Shown here: piece after piece, positions 33,706 to 42,178 of the stretch
How the letters are laid out: every line of letters starts with the position of its first letter
How positions within the stretch are numbered: position 1 is the first letter of the stretch
Assembly (NCBI GenBank): GCA_965223485.1
Contig: OZ244993.1
Coordinates: 1,674,001 to 1,738,000 of the forward strand
DNA: 64,000 nucleotides
Direction: 5' to 3'
Source of the DNA: VXPQ01 sp965223485
Lineage (GTDB): Bacteria > Bacteroidota > Rhodothermia > Rhodothermales > VXPQ01
Position numbers and translations under genes: made by a program
Notes under the pieces: model-generated
The model's database searches: none
Told to the model about the DNA's origin: nothing
What the model saw: only the letters and a program-made list of their open reading frames with translations

Positions 33706-35325
33706 CTATCCCACGCCGAGGCGTTCTCTCATCGCAAACGGCAATTCGTCGAGCAGGTCGGTGGCTCGCAGCGAGCGCCCCGCTCGTTTTGCGGCGTACC
33801 GGTCTGCGGCAGCGCCCCCGAGGTGCAGACCCGCTACGGCGGCCTGTTCCGCCGACAATCCCTGCGCCAGCAGGCCGCCGCATATGCCGGCCAGCACATC
33901 CCCCGTGCCCGCTGCCGCCAGCGCCGGTCCGCCAGTGGCATTGATCCAGGTCCTGCCGCCGGGCGCTACCGCAAGGGCGGGGTATCCTTTGAGCACCAGT
34001 ACGCAGTCGTAAGCGTCCGCCACATACCGGGCCGCCGCCATCCGGTCGGCGGGATCGATGCCCGCCTCGTCGAGTTCGCCGCCGAACAATCGGCGAAATT
34101 CTCCATCATGGGGCGTCAGTATCCAGCGCCTGCATGCCCGGCTTCGCAGGAGGTCTGTCCGCCCGACAAGGGCATGGAGCGCGTCGGCGTCCACGACGAC
34201 CGGGGCTGCCGTGGTTTCCAACAGCCGGAGGACAAATGCCTGGGTGCCCGGCGCTCGACCCAGTCCGCATCCTGTCACGACGGCCCCGGATTTATTCAGC
34301 CGTTCCGAAAGCGCGTTCAGCGCACCATCGGCTTCTATCCCGTTGCCGGAGGCCGGGAGCGGAATGGTGGCGACATCAGCGAGTTGCATTTCCAGTGAAT
34401 CCCGGATGCGGTGATCGCATCCGCATACCACATAGCCGGCTCCGGCGCGTGCTGCCCCCTCTGCGGCCATGACCGCTGCGCCGGTCATTTCTTCCGAGCC
34501 GGCCACAATCAGAGCCAGCCCCACGGAGTACTTGTGCGCGTTGGCGTTGCGCACGGGCATCCACCCTCGCACGAGGCCGTCGGAGGCGCGGTACCCGGAC
34601 CCGACCGGGTCCCCGTCGGCAGCGTCACGGAGCGCGATATCCGGGATCCCGATGTCGATGACCACACGCTGTCCGGCGTATGAGGGCCCCTCGTGCAGGC
34701 AGAGCCCTGTTTTGAGCGCGCCCATTGTGCAGGTCAGGTCGGCCCGGAAAGCGGCGCCCAGAGGTTTGCCGAGGTCGGCGTGGAGGCCGGTTGGAATGTC
34801 TATAGCCATTTTCAGGCCGGGCGCCGCGTTGAGTCGCTCGACCAGCGTGCGCACCGGTTCGCGCAGGTCGCGCCCCAGGCCAATGCCCAGCAGGGCGTCC
34901 ACATGAACGGCTGCGTGGGGCCATGCGGCGCCGGGTTCGTACGGAAAAATATGGAGCCGGTTGTCGGGATCTGCTTCTGCAAGCTTCCGGAGGGTGGCGA
35001 AATGCGCGGCGACATCTCCGGTCAGCGCCCCCCCTGATCCGTCCTCGCCGCGGTGGAGATGGAGCACCTGCACCGTAGCGCCCGCCTCGTAGAGGTATCT
35101 CGCCACCACGAACCCGTCTCCTCCGTTATGCCCCTTTCCACAGTATACGCGCCATACACCGGCAGTGCTTCCCGGCTGTATTTCCTGCAAGAGGCGCATG
35201 GCGGCGCCTTTTCCGGCCGACTCCATGAGGGTGTGGGCCGGTATACCGAAATCACGGATGGTACGTTCGTCGGCGCGGCGCATGGCCGCGGCGCTCAGGA
35301 CCGGTTCGGGGCGCATGGCAGGCAT
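33706..35325 (-). CDS. Bifunctional NAD(P)H-hydrate epimerase / ADP-dependent dehydratase
   Basis: A 539-residue repair enzyme (NnrE-NnrD fusion, YjeF family) that epimerises and dehydrates damaged NAD(P)HX. The N-terminal epimerase half (about 1-225) shows HTLMESAGKGAA and CGKGHNGGDGFVVARYLYEA. The C-terminal kinase-fold half (about 240-535) shows GAVVTGCGLGRAPGTQAFVL, WILTPHDGEFRRLFG and ALAAAGTGDVLAGICGGLLA, the ATP/ADP site. The ATG at 35325 lies directly after the upstream lipoprotein stop and gives a normal length. Clustered with two envelope protein genes without an obvious functional link. Confidence 0.95.
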   Translation of the reverse strand: MPAMRPEPVLSAAAMRRADERTIRDFGIPAHTLMESAGKGAAMRLLQEIQPGSTAGVWRVYCGKGHNGGDGFVVARYLYEAGATVQVLHLHRGEDGSGGALTGDVAAHFATLRKLAEADPDNRLHIFPYEPGAAWPHAAVHVDALLGIGLGRDLREPVRTLVERLNAAPGLKMAIDIPTGLHADLGKPLGAAFRADLTCTMGALKTGLCLHEGPSYAGQRVVIDIGIPDIALRDAADGDPVGSGYRASDGLVRGWMPVRNANAHKYSVGLALIVAGSEEMTGAAVMAAEGAARAGAGYVVCGCDHRIRDSLEMQLADVATIPLPASGNGIEADGALNALSERLNKSGAVVTGCGLGRAPGTQAFVLRLLETTAAPVVVDADALHALVGRTDLLRSRACRRWILTPHDGEFRRLFGGELDEAGIDPADRMAAARYVADAYDCVLVLKGYPALAVAPGGRTWINATGGPALAAAGTGDVLAGICGGLLAQGLSAEQAAVAGLHLGGAAADRYAAKRAGRSLRATDLLDELPFAMRERLGVG

Positions 35326-35327
35326 GG

Positions 35328-36488
35328 TCAGGGAATGGGAACGGCCGCTGGAATACGAAGCGTGTCCGGCAAGGTTGTTTCCCAGCGGGCGCGGACACGC
35401 ACCGGTTCCGTCATAAAATACGCCGGTTCCGGCGGGCGGTACGGGATCAGCATGCCCTTGTCCCACCGACCGTTTTCGTTCCGGTCGAGCCAGGCGCGGA
35501 GTTGGTACGTTCCGGCGGGCAACCGCGGCAACAAAAAGGAGCCGGCTGAGTCGGCGATCGCTTGATAGGGCGGGGCAGCCTGCCGGATATCCAACGTATC
35601 CGGCCAGGTTTCGACAACGACAGGGTGCGGCTCGCCGGATACGACGACGCCCAGGATTTCTCCGGTTTCTTCGAGGGGAACGGCTTCGGGGGAGGTATCG
35701 GCTTCCGTTTCCGGATCGGCAGAAGGCACACGCAGGGAATCGGAGCGCACGGTATCGATCCGGGTCAGCATCCAGGGGATTTTCAGGGCGGCCTGTACCG
35801 TATCCGCGAGCAGCACGGGGACCGGCGGCGGTGCGAAGGATTCTCCCGGATCGGGCCGGGCATTGTAGTTTGCATCGTCGAGCGCTGCCACAAACCAGTC
35901 TCGCTCCGTCATGTATTCGAACCGGAATACGCCGTCGGGGTCGGTTTGGGTGCGGTACGCCGGGCGGGCGGGCAGGGAGTCAGGGGGTGCGCCGTCCTGT
36001 GCTGCATACGCCAGCACGTCTATGCCGGGGGCGGGAGCACCGTCATGGCTGTGCACGACCCGTCCGGTCAGGACACCGGCATTCAGGGTCGGCCCCGTCG
36101 AGAAAGCAAGGATAATGGGGGCGGCAAGCGCGATGCCGTGCAAGTCCCGTAAACCGGTATCGAGCGTGAAGACGTAGGTGGTGCTGTCGCGCAATGGGTC
36201 GGTAAGCCGGATATCGACGCGGGGGCCTCTCCAGTCCAGTTCCGGAGGTGTTTCCGGTTCCGGGATGATGGACAGGGCCTGTCGGAAGGAGGCCTCGTTG
36301 ATATGTTCCGAAAAGACGATCCGGAGGGAAGCCTCGGATACGTTCGTTGCGCCGGCGGCGGGGATACTTTCAACAATGTGCGGCGGGGTGTCGTCCGGTG
36401 GTCCTCCCTCGGGCGGGAGGGGGGTAGCGCAGGCGGCCCACAGCGTAGCGCACCATAGCGCAGCGGCGCATCGCACCATTGGACTCAT
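35328..36488 (-). CDS. Ig-like domain lipoprotein
   Basis: A 386-residue lipoprotein. MSPMVRCAAALWCATLWAAC gives a signal peptide with the lipidated cysteine at position 20. An Ig-like Big_5 domain follows (ESIPAAGATNVSEASLRIVF, STTYVFTLDTGLRDLHG), then carboxypeptidase-regulatory-like beta domains (VLTGRVVHSHDGAPAPGIDV and SFLLPRLPAGTYQLRAWLDR). Proteins of this layout are widespread, uncharacterised envelope proteins of Bacteroidota. An in-frame ATG at 36554 overlaps the upstream stop in an ATGA and might be the true start, adding 22 residues. The stop abuts the NAD(P)HX repair gene. Confidence 0.78.
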   Translation of the reverse strand: MSPMVRCAAALWCATLWAACATPLPPEGGPPDDTPPHIVESIPAAGATNVSEASLRIVFSEHINEASFRQALSIIPEPETPPELDWRGPRVDIRLTDPLRDSTTYVFTLDTGLRDLHGIALAAPIILAFSTGPTLNAGVLTGRVVHSHDGAPAPGIDVLAYAAQDGAPPDSLPARPAYRTQTDPDGVFRFEYMTERDWFVAALDDANYNARPDPGESFAPPPVPVLLADTVQAALKIPWMLTRIDTVRSDSLRVPSADPETEADTSPEAVPLEETGEILGVVVSGEPHPVVVETWPDTLDIRQAAPPYQAIADSAGSFLLPRLPAGTYQLRAWLDRNENGRWDKGMLIPYRPPEPAYFMTEPVRVRARWETTLPDTLRIPAAVPIP

Positions 36489-36550
36489 GCACTGCCTGGT
36501 CGGTGTGGATTGCCTTCCCGCGATGCACCGCCATGCCTTGGCGCGGGCAC

Positions 36551-37213
36551 TCATGAAGAATCCTCTCCGGGCGACCGCAGCGAGAAAAACAGCCAGGCCG
36601 TGATGGTCATGGCCGCGGTCAGGACGACGGGTTCCAGCATACGGCGGACCCGGCTCCTGCGCGGCGCTGCACCCTGCGTTTCGGGCCAGGCTTCGGTTTC
36701 CACGGCGGTGCGTTGCGCCCGCGCGATGACATCCGAGCGCACGAGGGCGCAGCGATCGTCGGCAAGCACGCGGCCGTCCTGGTCCGCGATGTCGTAGCGT
36801 AGCGCGAGGCGCACCTCGCGGGCAAGTTGTTTCCGCCGTCTTTTTTCGTAGCGCACGCCGGCTTCTTCGACGGCGTAGGCAATACGGAGGCCGGCCCTTG
36901 TCGAGTCCGGGAGAAATATGGTGCGTCCATCGGTCTGCCATGCGGCTACAAGGACGGTGCGGACGTACGGCATCTCCTCGGGAGCGTGCAGGATCAGGTC
37001 GCCCTCCGTTTCGGGAAGCGTCCCGAGGCATTCGACCGCCATCTCCTCGAAGAGGACCCGGTTGAGCGGTTGCGCGGCGCCGGGGCGGGCAGATGCGCAC
37101 ACGCCGAGTATGGCGAGCGTCACGAGGAGCGCGGGGGCTACGGCGGCGCAGCGCGCCGGAGGCGAGAGGACCGGTTGCGGGACCGGACCGGATTGCGGGA
37201 AAAGGTCGGGCAT
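36551..37213 (-). CDS. Exported protein with a C-terminal membrane helix, unknown family
   Basis: A 220-residue protein that was not recognised. From the ATG at 37213 there is a long N-region, a hydrophobic signal segment (about 24-40, VAPALLVTLAILGVCAS), an extracytoplasmic part of about 150 residues rich in charged residues, and a C-terminal membrane helix (about 190-210, EPVVLTAAMTITAWLFF) just before the end. This suggests an anchored periplasmic protein. The stop codon overlaps a start for the downstream Ig-like lipoprotein, so the two are translated together and may act together. Confidence 0.6.
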   Translation of the reverse strand: MPDLFPQSGPVPQPVLSPPARCAAVAPALLVTLAILGVCASARPGAAQPLNRVLFEEMAVECLGTLPETEGDLILHAPEEMPYVRTVLVAAWQTDGRTIFLPDSTRAGLRIAYAVEEAGVRYEKRRRKQLAREVRLALRYDIADQDGRVLADDRCALVRSDVIARAQRTAVETEAWPETQGAAPRRSRVRRMLEPVVLTAAMTITAWLFFSLRSPGEDSS

Positions 37214-37451
37214 CGTACAGCGTAGCGGTTCGTGCGGCCGAATGCGCTTGAAAATACGCAACGATGCACCGAAACGTTCGGTTGGCGGCGCGGTTTTGCG
37301 ATTCCGAGGACCTTGTTTCCGGTTTCCGGACGCCCCCGGATTGTTTACACGCCCTGTTTCCCGCGCTGCGGCGGTTTACATTCTGTCTTCCGAATGCGAT
37401 TCTGGAAACCCGTTTCGCACTGCAACAATCCCTGAAACGATACCCTCCGAC

Positions 37452-38654
37452 ATGTCCTCCGACCATCCCGCCGCCGATTTCGCCGCCCTTCGTACCCGTT
37501 ACCGCGACCGGTACGAGCACGAACTATTCGAACGCGTGATCCCGTTTTGGGAGCGCCATGCTCCGGACCCCGAGCACGGGGGCCACTTCAACAATCTGGA
37601 CCGGGACGGGACCGTATACGACACGACCAAGCACTTGTGGATGCAGGGGCGCCTGGTATGGATGTTCAGCAAGTTCTACCGCACCGTCGAGGCCAGACCC
37701 TCCTGGCTTGCCATGGCTCGCAGCGGAATGGACTTCCTGCGCAAGCACGCCGTACGGCCGGACGGCAGGGTCTATTTTTCGGTGACGGCGGATGGGCGGC
37801 CCGTGTATCTCCAGCGCAAGATATTCACGGAGTGTTTTTACATCATGGCCCTTGCGGAATACGCCCGGGCGGCAGAGCAGCCGGAACTCCTTCGCGAGGC
37901 GTATGAAGCGCTCGAGACGATGTGGGAATGGGCCTGGGACTGGACGAAGGTGGGTCGTCCGGCCCATGAGGGGCAGGTTCCTTCGCAAGCGCTGGCCGTG
38001 CCGATGCTCTTGCTTAATCTGATCGAGGAGGTGGCCGGCGACGACTTCGAAACGTACCGCGTCGAGGTGGACGACTGTATCCGCCGAACGGCCCTGCACG
38101 TGCATGCCGATACGCAGCGCGTGTACGAGATTGTGGCTCCCGACGGGGCATGCCTGGACGGTCCGGAAGGCCGTTTACTGACCCCGGGACACGCTATCGA
38201 GGCGGGGTGGTTTTTGCAGCACTGGGCGCAACGTCTGGGTCGCCCGGACGTGCAGCAACAGGCTCTCGACATGGTGCGGTGGTCGTTCGACAACGGCTGG
38301 GACAAGGAGCACGAGGGGCTGTTCTATTTTGTGGATGCAGAAGGGTATTCTCCCGTTCCACTCGAATGGTCCATGAAGTTGTGGTGGCCGCATTGCGAGG
38401 CGCTCTATGCCCATCTGCTGGATTATTTTCTGACCGGCGATTCCGGCGACCTTGCCGCTTTCGAGGCTGTGGATCGCTATAGCTTCGAGCGGTTCGCCGA
38501 TCCTGAACATGGGGAATGGTTCGGGTATCTGGACCGGCAGGGCGCCGTGACGCATCGCTTCAAGGGCGCCCCGTACAAGGGATGCTTCCATGTGCCTCGC
38601 ACCCTGTGGCTTTGCCTGCGCCTGCTGGACGAACAACCTGCCTGGCATTCCTGA
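37452..38654 (+). CDS. N-acylglucosamine 2-epimerase family protein
   Basis: A 400-residue (alpha/alpha)6-barrel sugar epimerase or isomerase. Family blocks are PDPEHGGHFNNLDRDGTVYD at the N-terminus, TKHLWMQGRLVWMFSKFYR, LTPGHAIEAGWFLQHWAQRL with the catalytic histidine region, and EWSMKLWWPHCEALYAHLLD near the C-terminus. Enzymes of this family act on N-acetylglucosamine/N-acetylmannosamine, cellobiose or related sugars; the substrate cannot be chosen from sequence alone. It heads an operon with a symporter fragment, three tiny membrane proteins and an amidohydrolase, suggesting uptake and breakdown of a particular sugar or acid. Confidence 0.9.
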   Translation: MSSDHPAADFAALRTRYRDRYEHELFERVIPFWERHAPDPEHGGHFNNLDRDGTVYDTTKHLWMQGRLVWMFSKFYRTVEARPSWLAMARSGMDFLRKHAVRPDGRVYFSVTADGRPVYLQRKIFTECFYIMALAEYARAAEQPELLREAYEALETMWEWAWDWTKVGRPAHEGQVPSQALAVPMLLLNLIEEVAGDDFETYRVEVDDCIRRTALHVHADTQRVYEIVAPDGACLDGPEGRLLTPGHAIEAGWFLQHWAQRLGRPDVQQQALDMVRWSFDNGWDKEHEGLFYFVDAEGYSPVPLEWSMKLWWPHCEALYAHLLDYFLTGDSGDLAAFEAVDRYSFERFADPEHGEWFGYLDRQGAVTHRFKGAPYKGCFHVPRTLWLCLRLLDEQPAWHS

Positions 38655-38771
38655 CGATGCACAGGTGCGTTTCCGCCCCGCCCGTAATTTCGGGCAAGTC
38701 TTGCCTTTCCCCATGAAAGGGCGTATCGTGGAAGCGCTTCGCCGTTTTGCAGGGAATTTTCCCCGTTCTTC

Positions 38772-39539
38772 ATGAACGTTCTGTTTACCTGGCTCGACTG
38801 GCTTTGGGTGGCTGCCTTTCTGCTGCTGATGATCGGCAGCGGTGTGCTGTTCTACCGTCTCGGCAAGCGTTCGCAGTCCGATTTCTTCCTGGCAGGGCGG
38901 GGATTGCCCTGGTGGTTGCCCGCCTCTTCGGTGTACGCCACCCATACGGCTACCGACACCCCTATGTGGATTACAGGGGTCATCTACAGGTACGGGCTGG
39001 TGGGCATCTGGTACACCTTCTTCTCGGCGTGGGCCGCTATCAGCGCCTTCGTTTCGACGCGCATCTTCCGCCGGTCGCTGGCCTACACGCAGGCCGAATG
39101 GAACGTGGTGCGGTTCACTGGTCTCGGCGCGGAAATGCTGCGCGGCTGGATGGCCGGATGGCAGGTCTTCATGAACATGTTCGTGCTGGGCTGGGTGGGC
39201 ATCGCGATGGGCAAGGTGTGCTTCTTCCTGTTCGGGTGGCCGCTGTGGGTGGGCCTCGTGTCGTTCTCGTCGGGGTGCGCCATTTATGTACTGGCGGCGG
39301 GGTACTGGGGCGTCGTCATGGCCGATTACCAGCAGTTCTGGCTGCTTATGCTGCTGGGCGCCTGCGTGTTCATTCCCACCACATTTTTGACGAAGCCGGA
39401 GAGCATGAATCATCTCGTCAAGTACTATGTGCAGGCCCGTCCCCTGGGGTGGTGGGGGCCGGTTCGCCGTGAAGCCGAGCGGCGCGGGCTGATCCAGACC
39501 GGCGCTTCCAGGGCGCCCCGCACTTTTTCGAGGTCCTGA
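38772..39539 (+). CDS. Sodium:solute symporter with an apparent internal deletion
   Basis: The first 200 or so residues match the start of a sodium:solute symporter: FYRLGKRSQSDFFLAGRGLP, ASSVYATHTATDTPMWITGV and several membrane helices. Instead of the remaining eight or so helices, the reading frame passes from ADYQQFWLLMLLGACVFIPT directly into FLTKPESMNHLVKYYVQARP and LGWWGPVRREAERRGL, which resembles the cytoplasmic C-terminus that normally follows the last helix. The product is 255 residues instead of about 550. It is therefore probably a non-transporting remnant, although the frame is intact. It is placed between the epimerase and small membrane genes, as a complete transporter would be. 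Confidence 0.75.
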   Translation: MNVLFTWLDWLWVAAFLLLMIGSGVLFYRLGKRSQSDFFLAGRGLPWWLPASSVYATHTATDTPMWITGVIYRYGLVGIWYTFFSAWAAISAFVSTRIFRRSLAYTQAEWNVVRFTGLGAEMLRGWMAGWQVFMNMFVLGWVGIAMGKVCFFLFGWPLWVGLVSFSSGCAIYVLAAGYWGVVMADYQQFWLLMLLGACVFIPTTFLTKPESMNHLVKYYVQARPLGWWGPVRREAERRGLIQTGASRAPRTFSRS

Positions 39540-39561
39540 CCGCTAACCTTCTCGTTGTATC

Positions 39562-39870
39562 ATGCCTCTCGTTCGACGCACATGGACGGCTGCGGAAGCC
39601 GACGAATGGACCCGGGAAGACTGGTTCGTCATCGTCCTCTCGCCGATTTGCTACTTTACGCTGACGTTGGGCGTGGCGTTGGCTTTTCTGCTGCGCTGGG
39701 AAGGATTTGTAATTACTGCCGCCAGCATTGTCCTCATCGTATGGATGCACTGGATCATCGATCCGAAGCTGAAGGCCATTTCGGAGGAGTACGAGAAGAA
39801 CCAGCAGGAGTACCTGTGCGAACTGGAAGATTCCGTCCGCTGGAAACAACACGAACAGGGCGCGCCATGA
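39562..39870 (+). CDS. Small two-helix membrane protein of the symporter operon
   Basis: A 102-residue protein with two hydrophobic segments (about 23-44, DWFVIVLSPICYFTLTLGVA, and 47-66, EGFVITAASIVLIVWMHWII) and a charged C-terminal helix (LKAISEEYEKNQQEYLCELE). No family was recognised. It follows the symporter gene by 22 bp and overlaps the next gene in an ATGA. It may be an accessory subunit or chaperone of the symporter. Confidence 0.65.
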   Translation: MPLVRRTWTAAEADEWTREDWFVIVLSPICYFTLTLGVALAFLLRWEGFVITAASIVLIVWMHWIIDPKLKAISEEYEKNQQEYLCELEDSVRWKQHEQGAP

Positions 39871-39974
39871 CGGAAAGCCTGACTACGGTTATCGGAATGA
39901 CCATCGCCTATGCGGCCTCGCTGCTGGGGCTGGTATTAGCGTGGCGCTCCTATCGCAAGCATCACAAGAAGTGA
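39867..39974 (+). CDS. 35-residue single-pass membrane peptide
   Basis: The ATG overlaps the preceding stop (ATGA). The product has one membrane helix (about residues 9-26, GMTIAYAASLLGLVLAWR) and a basic tail (SYRKHHKK), giving an N-out/C-in orientation. Tiny proteins of this kind often stabilise a transporter. Support comes from the strict coupling and from the neighbouring peptide gene of similar design; no homologue was recognised. Confidence 0.55.
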   Translation: MTESLTTVIGMTIAYAASLLGLVLAWRSYRKHHKK

Positions 39975-39979
39975 CTGCC

Positions 39980-40120
39980 ATGTCCTTGTCCCTGCTCATG
40001 CAAGCCGCCGCACCGCAGATCACGTGGGTGGGCGTCGTGATTCCCGGCACGATTTTTCTCGTGGCCTTCGGCGTTACGTGGCTGCTCTACAAGCACTTTA
40101 CGAAGCAGTTGGAAGATTGA
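39980..40120 (+). CDS. 46-residue single-pass membrane peptide
   Basis: An ATG at 39980, 5 bp after the preceding stop, opens a 46-residue frame with one membrane helix (about residues 15-36, TWVGVVIPGTIFLVAFGVTW) and a basic/acidic tail (LYKHFTKQLED). The stop overlaps the amidohydrolase start by one base (TGATG). The gene order and coupling argue that it is translated. Confidence 0.6.
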   Translation: MSLSLLMQAAAPQITWVGVVIPGTIFLVAFGVTWLLYKHFTKQLED

Positions 40121-41001
40121 TGACCGGCCATGTGTCCGGATCGGGTGTTCCGGATAGCCCCCATCCGGTTTTCGACGCACATTTCCATATCGGTCCATAC
40201 GGAACGCAGGCATTCGCTGGGCGCCGCATCACGCCCATTCCCGAAACCCTCGACCATACTTCGGGTGCTGACTGTGCAGCGTATCTCGACCGGCACGGTA
40301 TTGAGGGGGGAGTCATCGTACCGACCTATCTCGACCGCCAGGAGGCGGCGTTCGAATACAACGCGTTGCTCGTCGACGCCGTGGAGCGGTATCCGAATCT
40401 GTACGGCGGGTTATGGGTCTCTCCGCTCCCGCAGGTCGAATCACATCTCAATGTTACACTGGCCCGTTTGCCGCACCCCAAGGTGCGCGCCCTCAAAATT
40501 GCATCGAATACCTGGGCGCCCTACGGCATCGATCCCTCCAGTTGGGATCTGCCCGTGGAACGCAATATGGAGCGCATTCTTGAAGCCGCCAGCGACCATG
40601 GGCTGGTCATTCATTTCCACACGGGATATCAGCCCGGCGCGGATCCCCTGGAGTTCGATCTTTTCATGCAACGGTACGGGAACTGGGCCACGTATCAACT
40701 GGTGCACTGTGGAGAGGCTATTGCGCCGGCGTTCAAGTTCGTGCCGCGTTTTCCGGGCTGGATCGAGCAGGGTTTCGATGTGTACACGGATACGTCTATC
40801 GTACCGGGCTTTGCGCCGAGATGGCTGCTGAGCGAACTGGACCGGCGCAATCTGGGTTTTGGGCGCGTCCTGTTCGCCACCGATGCGCCGTGGGGACATT
40901 TCCCCGGCGAATACTGTAAGATAGCGGGGCTCGATCTCGATCCCGAAGCGAAGGAGCAGATTTTTTGGGGTAATGCGGCAAGGTTGTACAGGGTGGGGTA
41001 G
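40120..41001 (+). CDS. Amidohydrolase (Amidohydrolase_2 family)
   Basis: A 293-residue metal-dependent hydrolase or decarboxylase. The metal-binding HxH is H21/H23 in FDAHFHIGPYG; further conserved features are LVIHFHTGYQPG, QLVHCGEA and the catalytic aspartate in RVLFATDAPWG, followed by IFWGNAARLYRV at the end. Family members act on gamma-resorcylate-like acids, lactones or related compounds. Last gene of the epimerase/symporter operon; the combination suggests catabolism of a small carbohydrate-derived acid, but the substrate is unknown. Confidence 0.88.
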   Translation: MTGHVSGSGVPDSPHPVFDAHFHIGPYGTQAFAGRRITPIPETLDHTSGADCAAYLDRHGIEGGVIVPTYLDRQEAAFEYNALLVDAVERYPNLYGGLWVSPLPQVESHLNVTLARLPHPKVRALKIASNTWAPYGIDPSSWDLPVERNMERILEAASDHGLVIHFHTGYQPGADPLEFDLFMQRYGNWATYQLVHCGEAIAPAFKFVPRFPGWIEQGFDVYTDTSIVPGFAPRWLLSELDRRNLGFGRVLFATDAPWGHFPGEYCKIAGLDLDPEAKEQIFWGNAARLYRVG

Positions 41002-41031
41002 GCCGGATTACGACATCTGCTGCGCCGTTTC

Positions 41032-41103
41032 CTTTGTCGGTCGAGAGGCGATCGAAGATTGTACGATCGGAGATTATTTCATACCGAAGGGAACCATTGT
41101 GCA
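41032..41103 (+). pseudogene. Cytochrome P450 relic
   Basis: In one frame this stretch reads GREAIEDCTIGDYFIPKGTI, which closely resembles the conserved P450 segment between the ExxR motif and the haem loop (R-x-A-x-E-D-x-x-I-G-x-Y-x-I-P-K-G-T). Upstream and downstream sequence in any frame shows no ExxR helix or cysteine haem loop, so only a fragment remains. It lies between the amidohydrolase stop and the convergent outer-membrane protein gene. Confidence 0.5.
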
Positions 41104-41215
41104 ACCGTTCTGGCGGGCGGCTTTGCGCGTGTTTTTCGGGGCGTGTTGCCCGGTCCGTGTTCGTGAACGAGGCCTGGCCCGGATCCCGAACAAGCCGGAT
41201 GGCCAACGCCGCCGC

Positions 41216-42178
41216 TCAGAACCGGTACTTCAGTCCAAACGTTGCGACCAGCGATTCGAAGCTGTCGAACGTCAATTCTCCCGAGAAGGGCGTTACGCCG
41301 TCCGCCCGCACTGGCGCATGGCTGCGGATGATCGACCACACGACATCTTCTTTCAGCGTCCCGAAACGGGTCCAGTGAGCGGCGAGCCCGATGGTGGTGC
41401 GTTCCCCGATGGCGTAATCCATGCCGGCCAGCACTTGGAAGCCGATGGTCGTTCCGTTGACCGTAGCGTCCAGCATACTGAACGTACCGGCGGCCCGGAG
41501 CGGTCTGTCGGCAAGAGTGGTCGGCGGTTCCACATCCTGGTATCCTTCGGCGATCGTCTTGCGCAGCAGGCGCCGGTTGTAGTTCAGGTTGGTGGGGGCC
41601 ATGCCGACGCCTGCACCCACGGAAGGGGTCCAGGGGGAGCTGTTCCTGAAGTCGTAGTAGACGTTCGCAAAGACCTGGTGGGCGCGATAACCGGAGATGG
41701 TTTCGGTCGGCGGATACACGTTACTCCATTCGCTGGCCTTGCTGACCACGGCCTGGTTGGTGGTCGATTCGACGAGCGGCGACGTGTTGTTTCCGTAGCC
41801 TTGTATCCGGTATGCGAGTTCGAAGCGCAGCGCCTGGAGGGCATACCCGATGTTAAGCCCGCCGGTGAATCCCGTGCCCGGCTCAAAACCGTTGGAGGAA
41901 AGCTGTCTCGGGGTTGTGACCATACATTCCGGCGCACTGCTCGGGGCCATGGCCGGATCGTCATAGACCAGACGGTCGCATTTCGTCGGGGTGGTGACTG
42001 CGGAGACGGACGAGCCCAGCCGCGCGGAGTTGGCGCCGCCGGCGTCGATTCCGATATAGAAGCCGCGCCGGTTTTCCTGGGCGTTGGCCGTACCTGCGCC
42101 GAGCAGGCAGACAGTAAACATCGCTATGGCAAGTGCGCGGAAGGCTTGATAGTTCTTGATTGCGTAGGGGATACGCAT
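41216..42178 (-). CDS. Outer-membrane beta-barrel protein
   Basis: A 320-residue protein with a signal peptide (about 1-34, ending GAGTANAQ) and alternating hydrophobic beta strands such as GFYIGIDAGGANSARLG, RFELAYRIQGYG, HQVFANVYYDFR and GFQVLAGMDYAIGERTTIGL. It ends in phenylalanine (LVATFGLKYRF), the usual C-terminal signal for barrel insertion. This is the eight-to-ten-stranded OmpX/OmpW-like outer-membrane class; no specific substrate can be assigned. Convergent with the amidohydrolase operon. Confidence 0.82.
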   Translation of the reverse strand: MRIPYAIKNYQAFRALAIAMFTVCLLGAGTANAQENRRGFYIGIDAGGANSARLGSSVSAVTTPTKCDRLVYDDPAMAPSSAPECMVTTPRQLSSNGFEPGTGFTGGLNIGYALQALRFELAYRIQGYGNNTSPLVESTTNQAVVSKASEWSNVYPPTETISGYRAHQVFANVYYDFRNSSPWTPSVGAGVGMAPTNLNYNRRLLRKTIAEGYQDVEPPTTLADRPLRAAGTFSMLDATVNGTTIGFQVLAGMDYAIGERTTIGLAAHWTRFGTLKEDVVWSIIRSHAPVRADGVTPFSGELTFDSFESLVATFGLKYRF

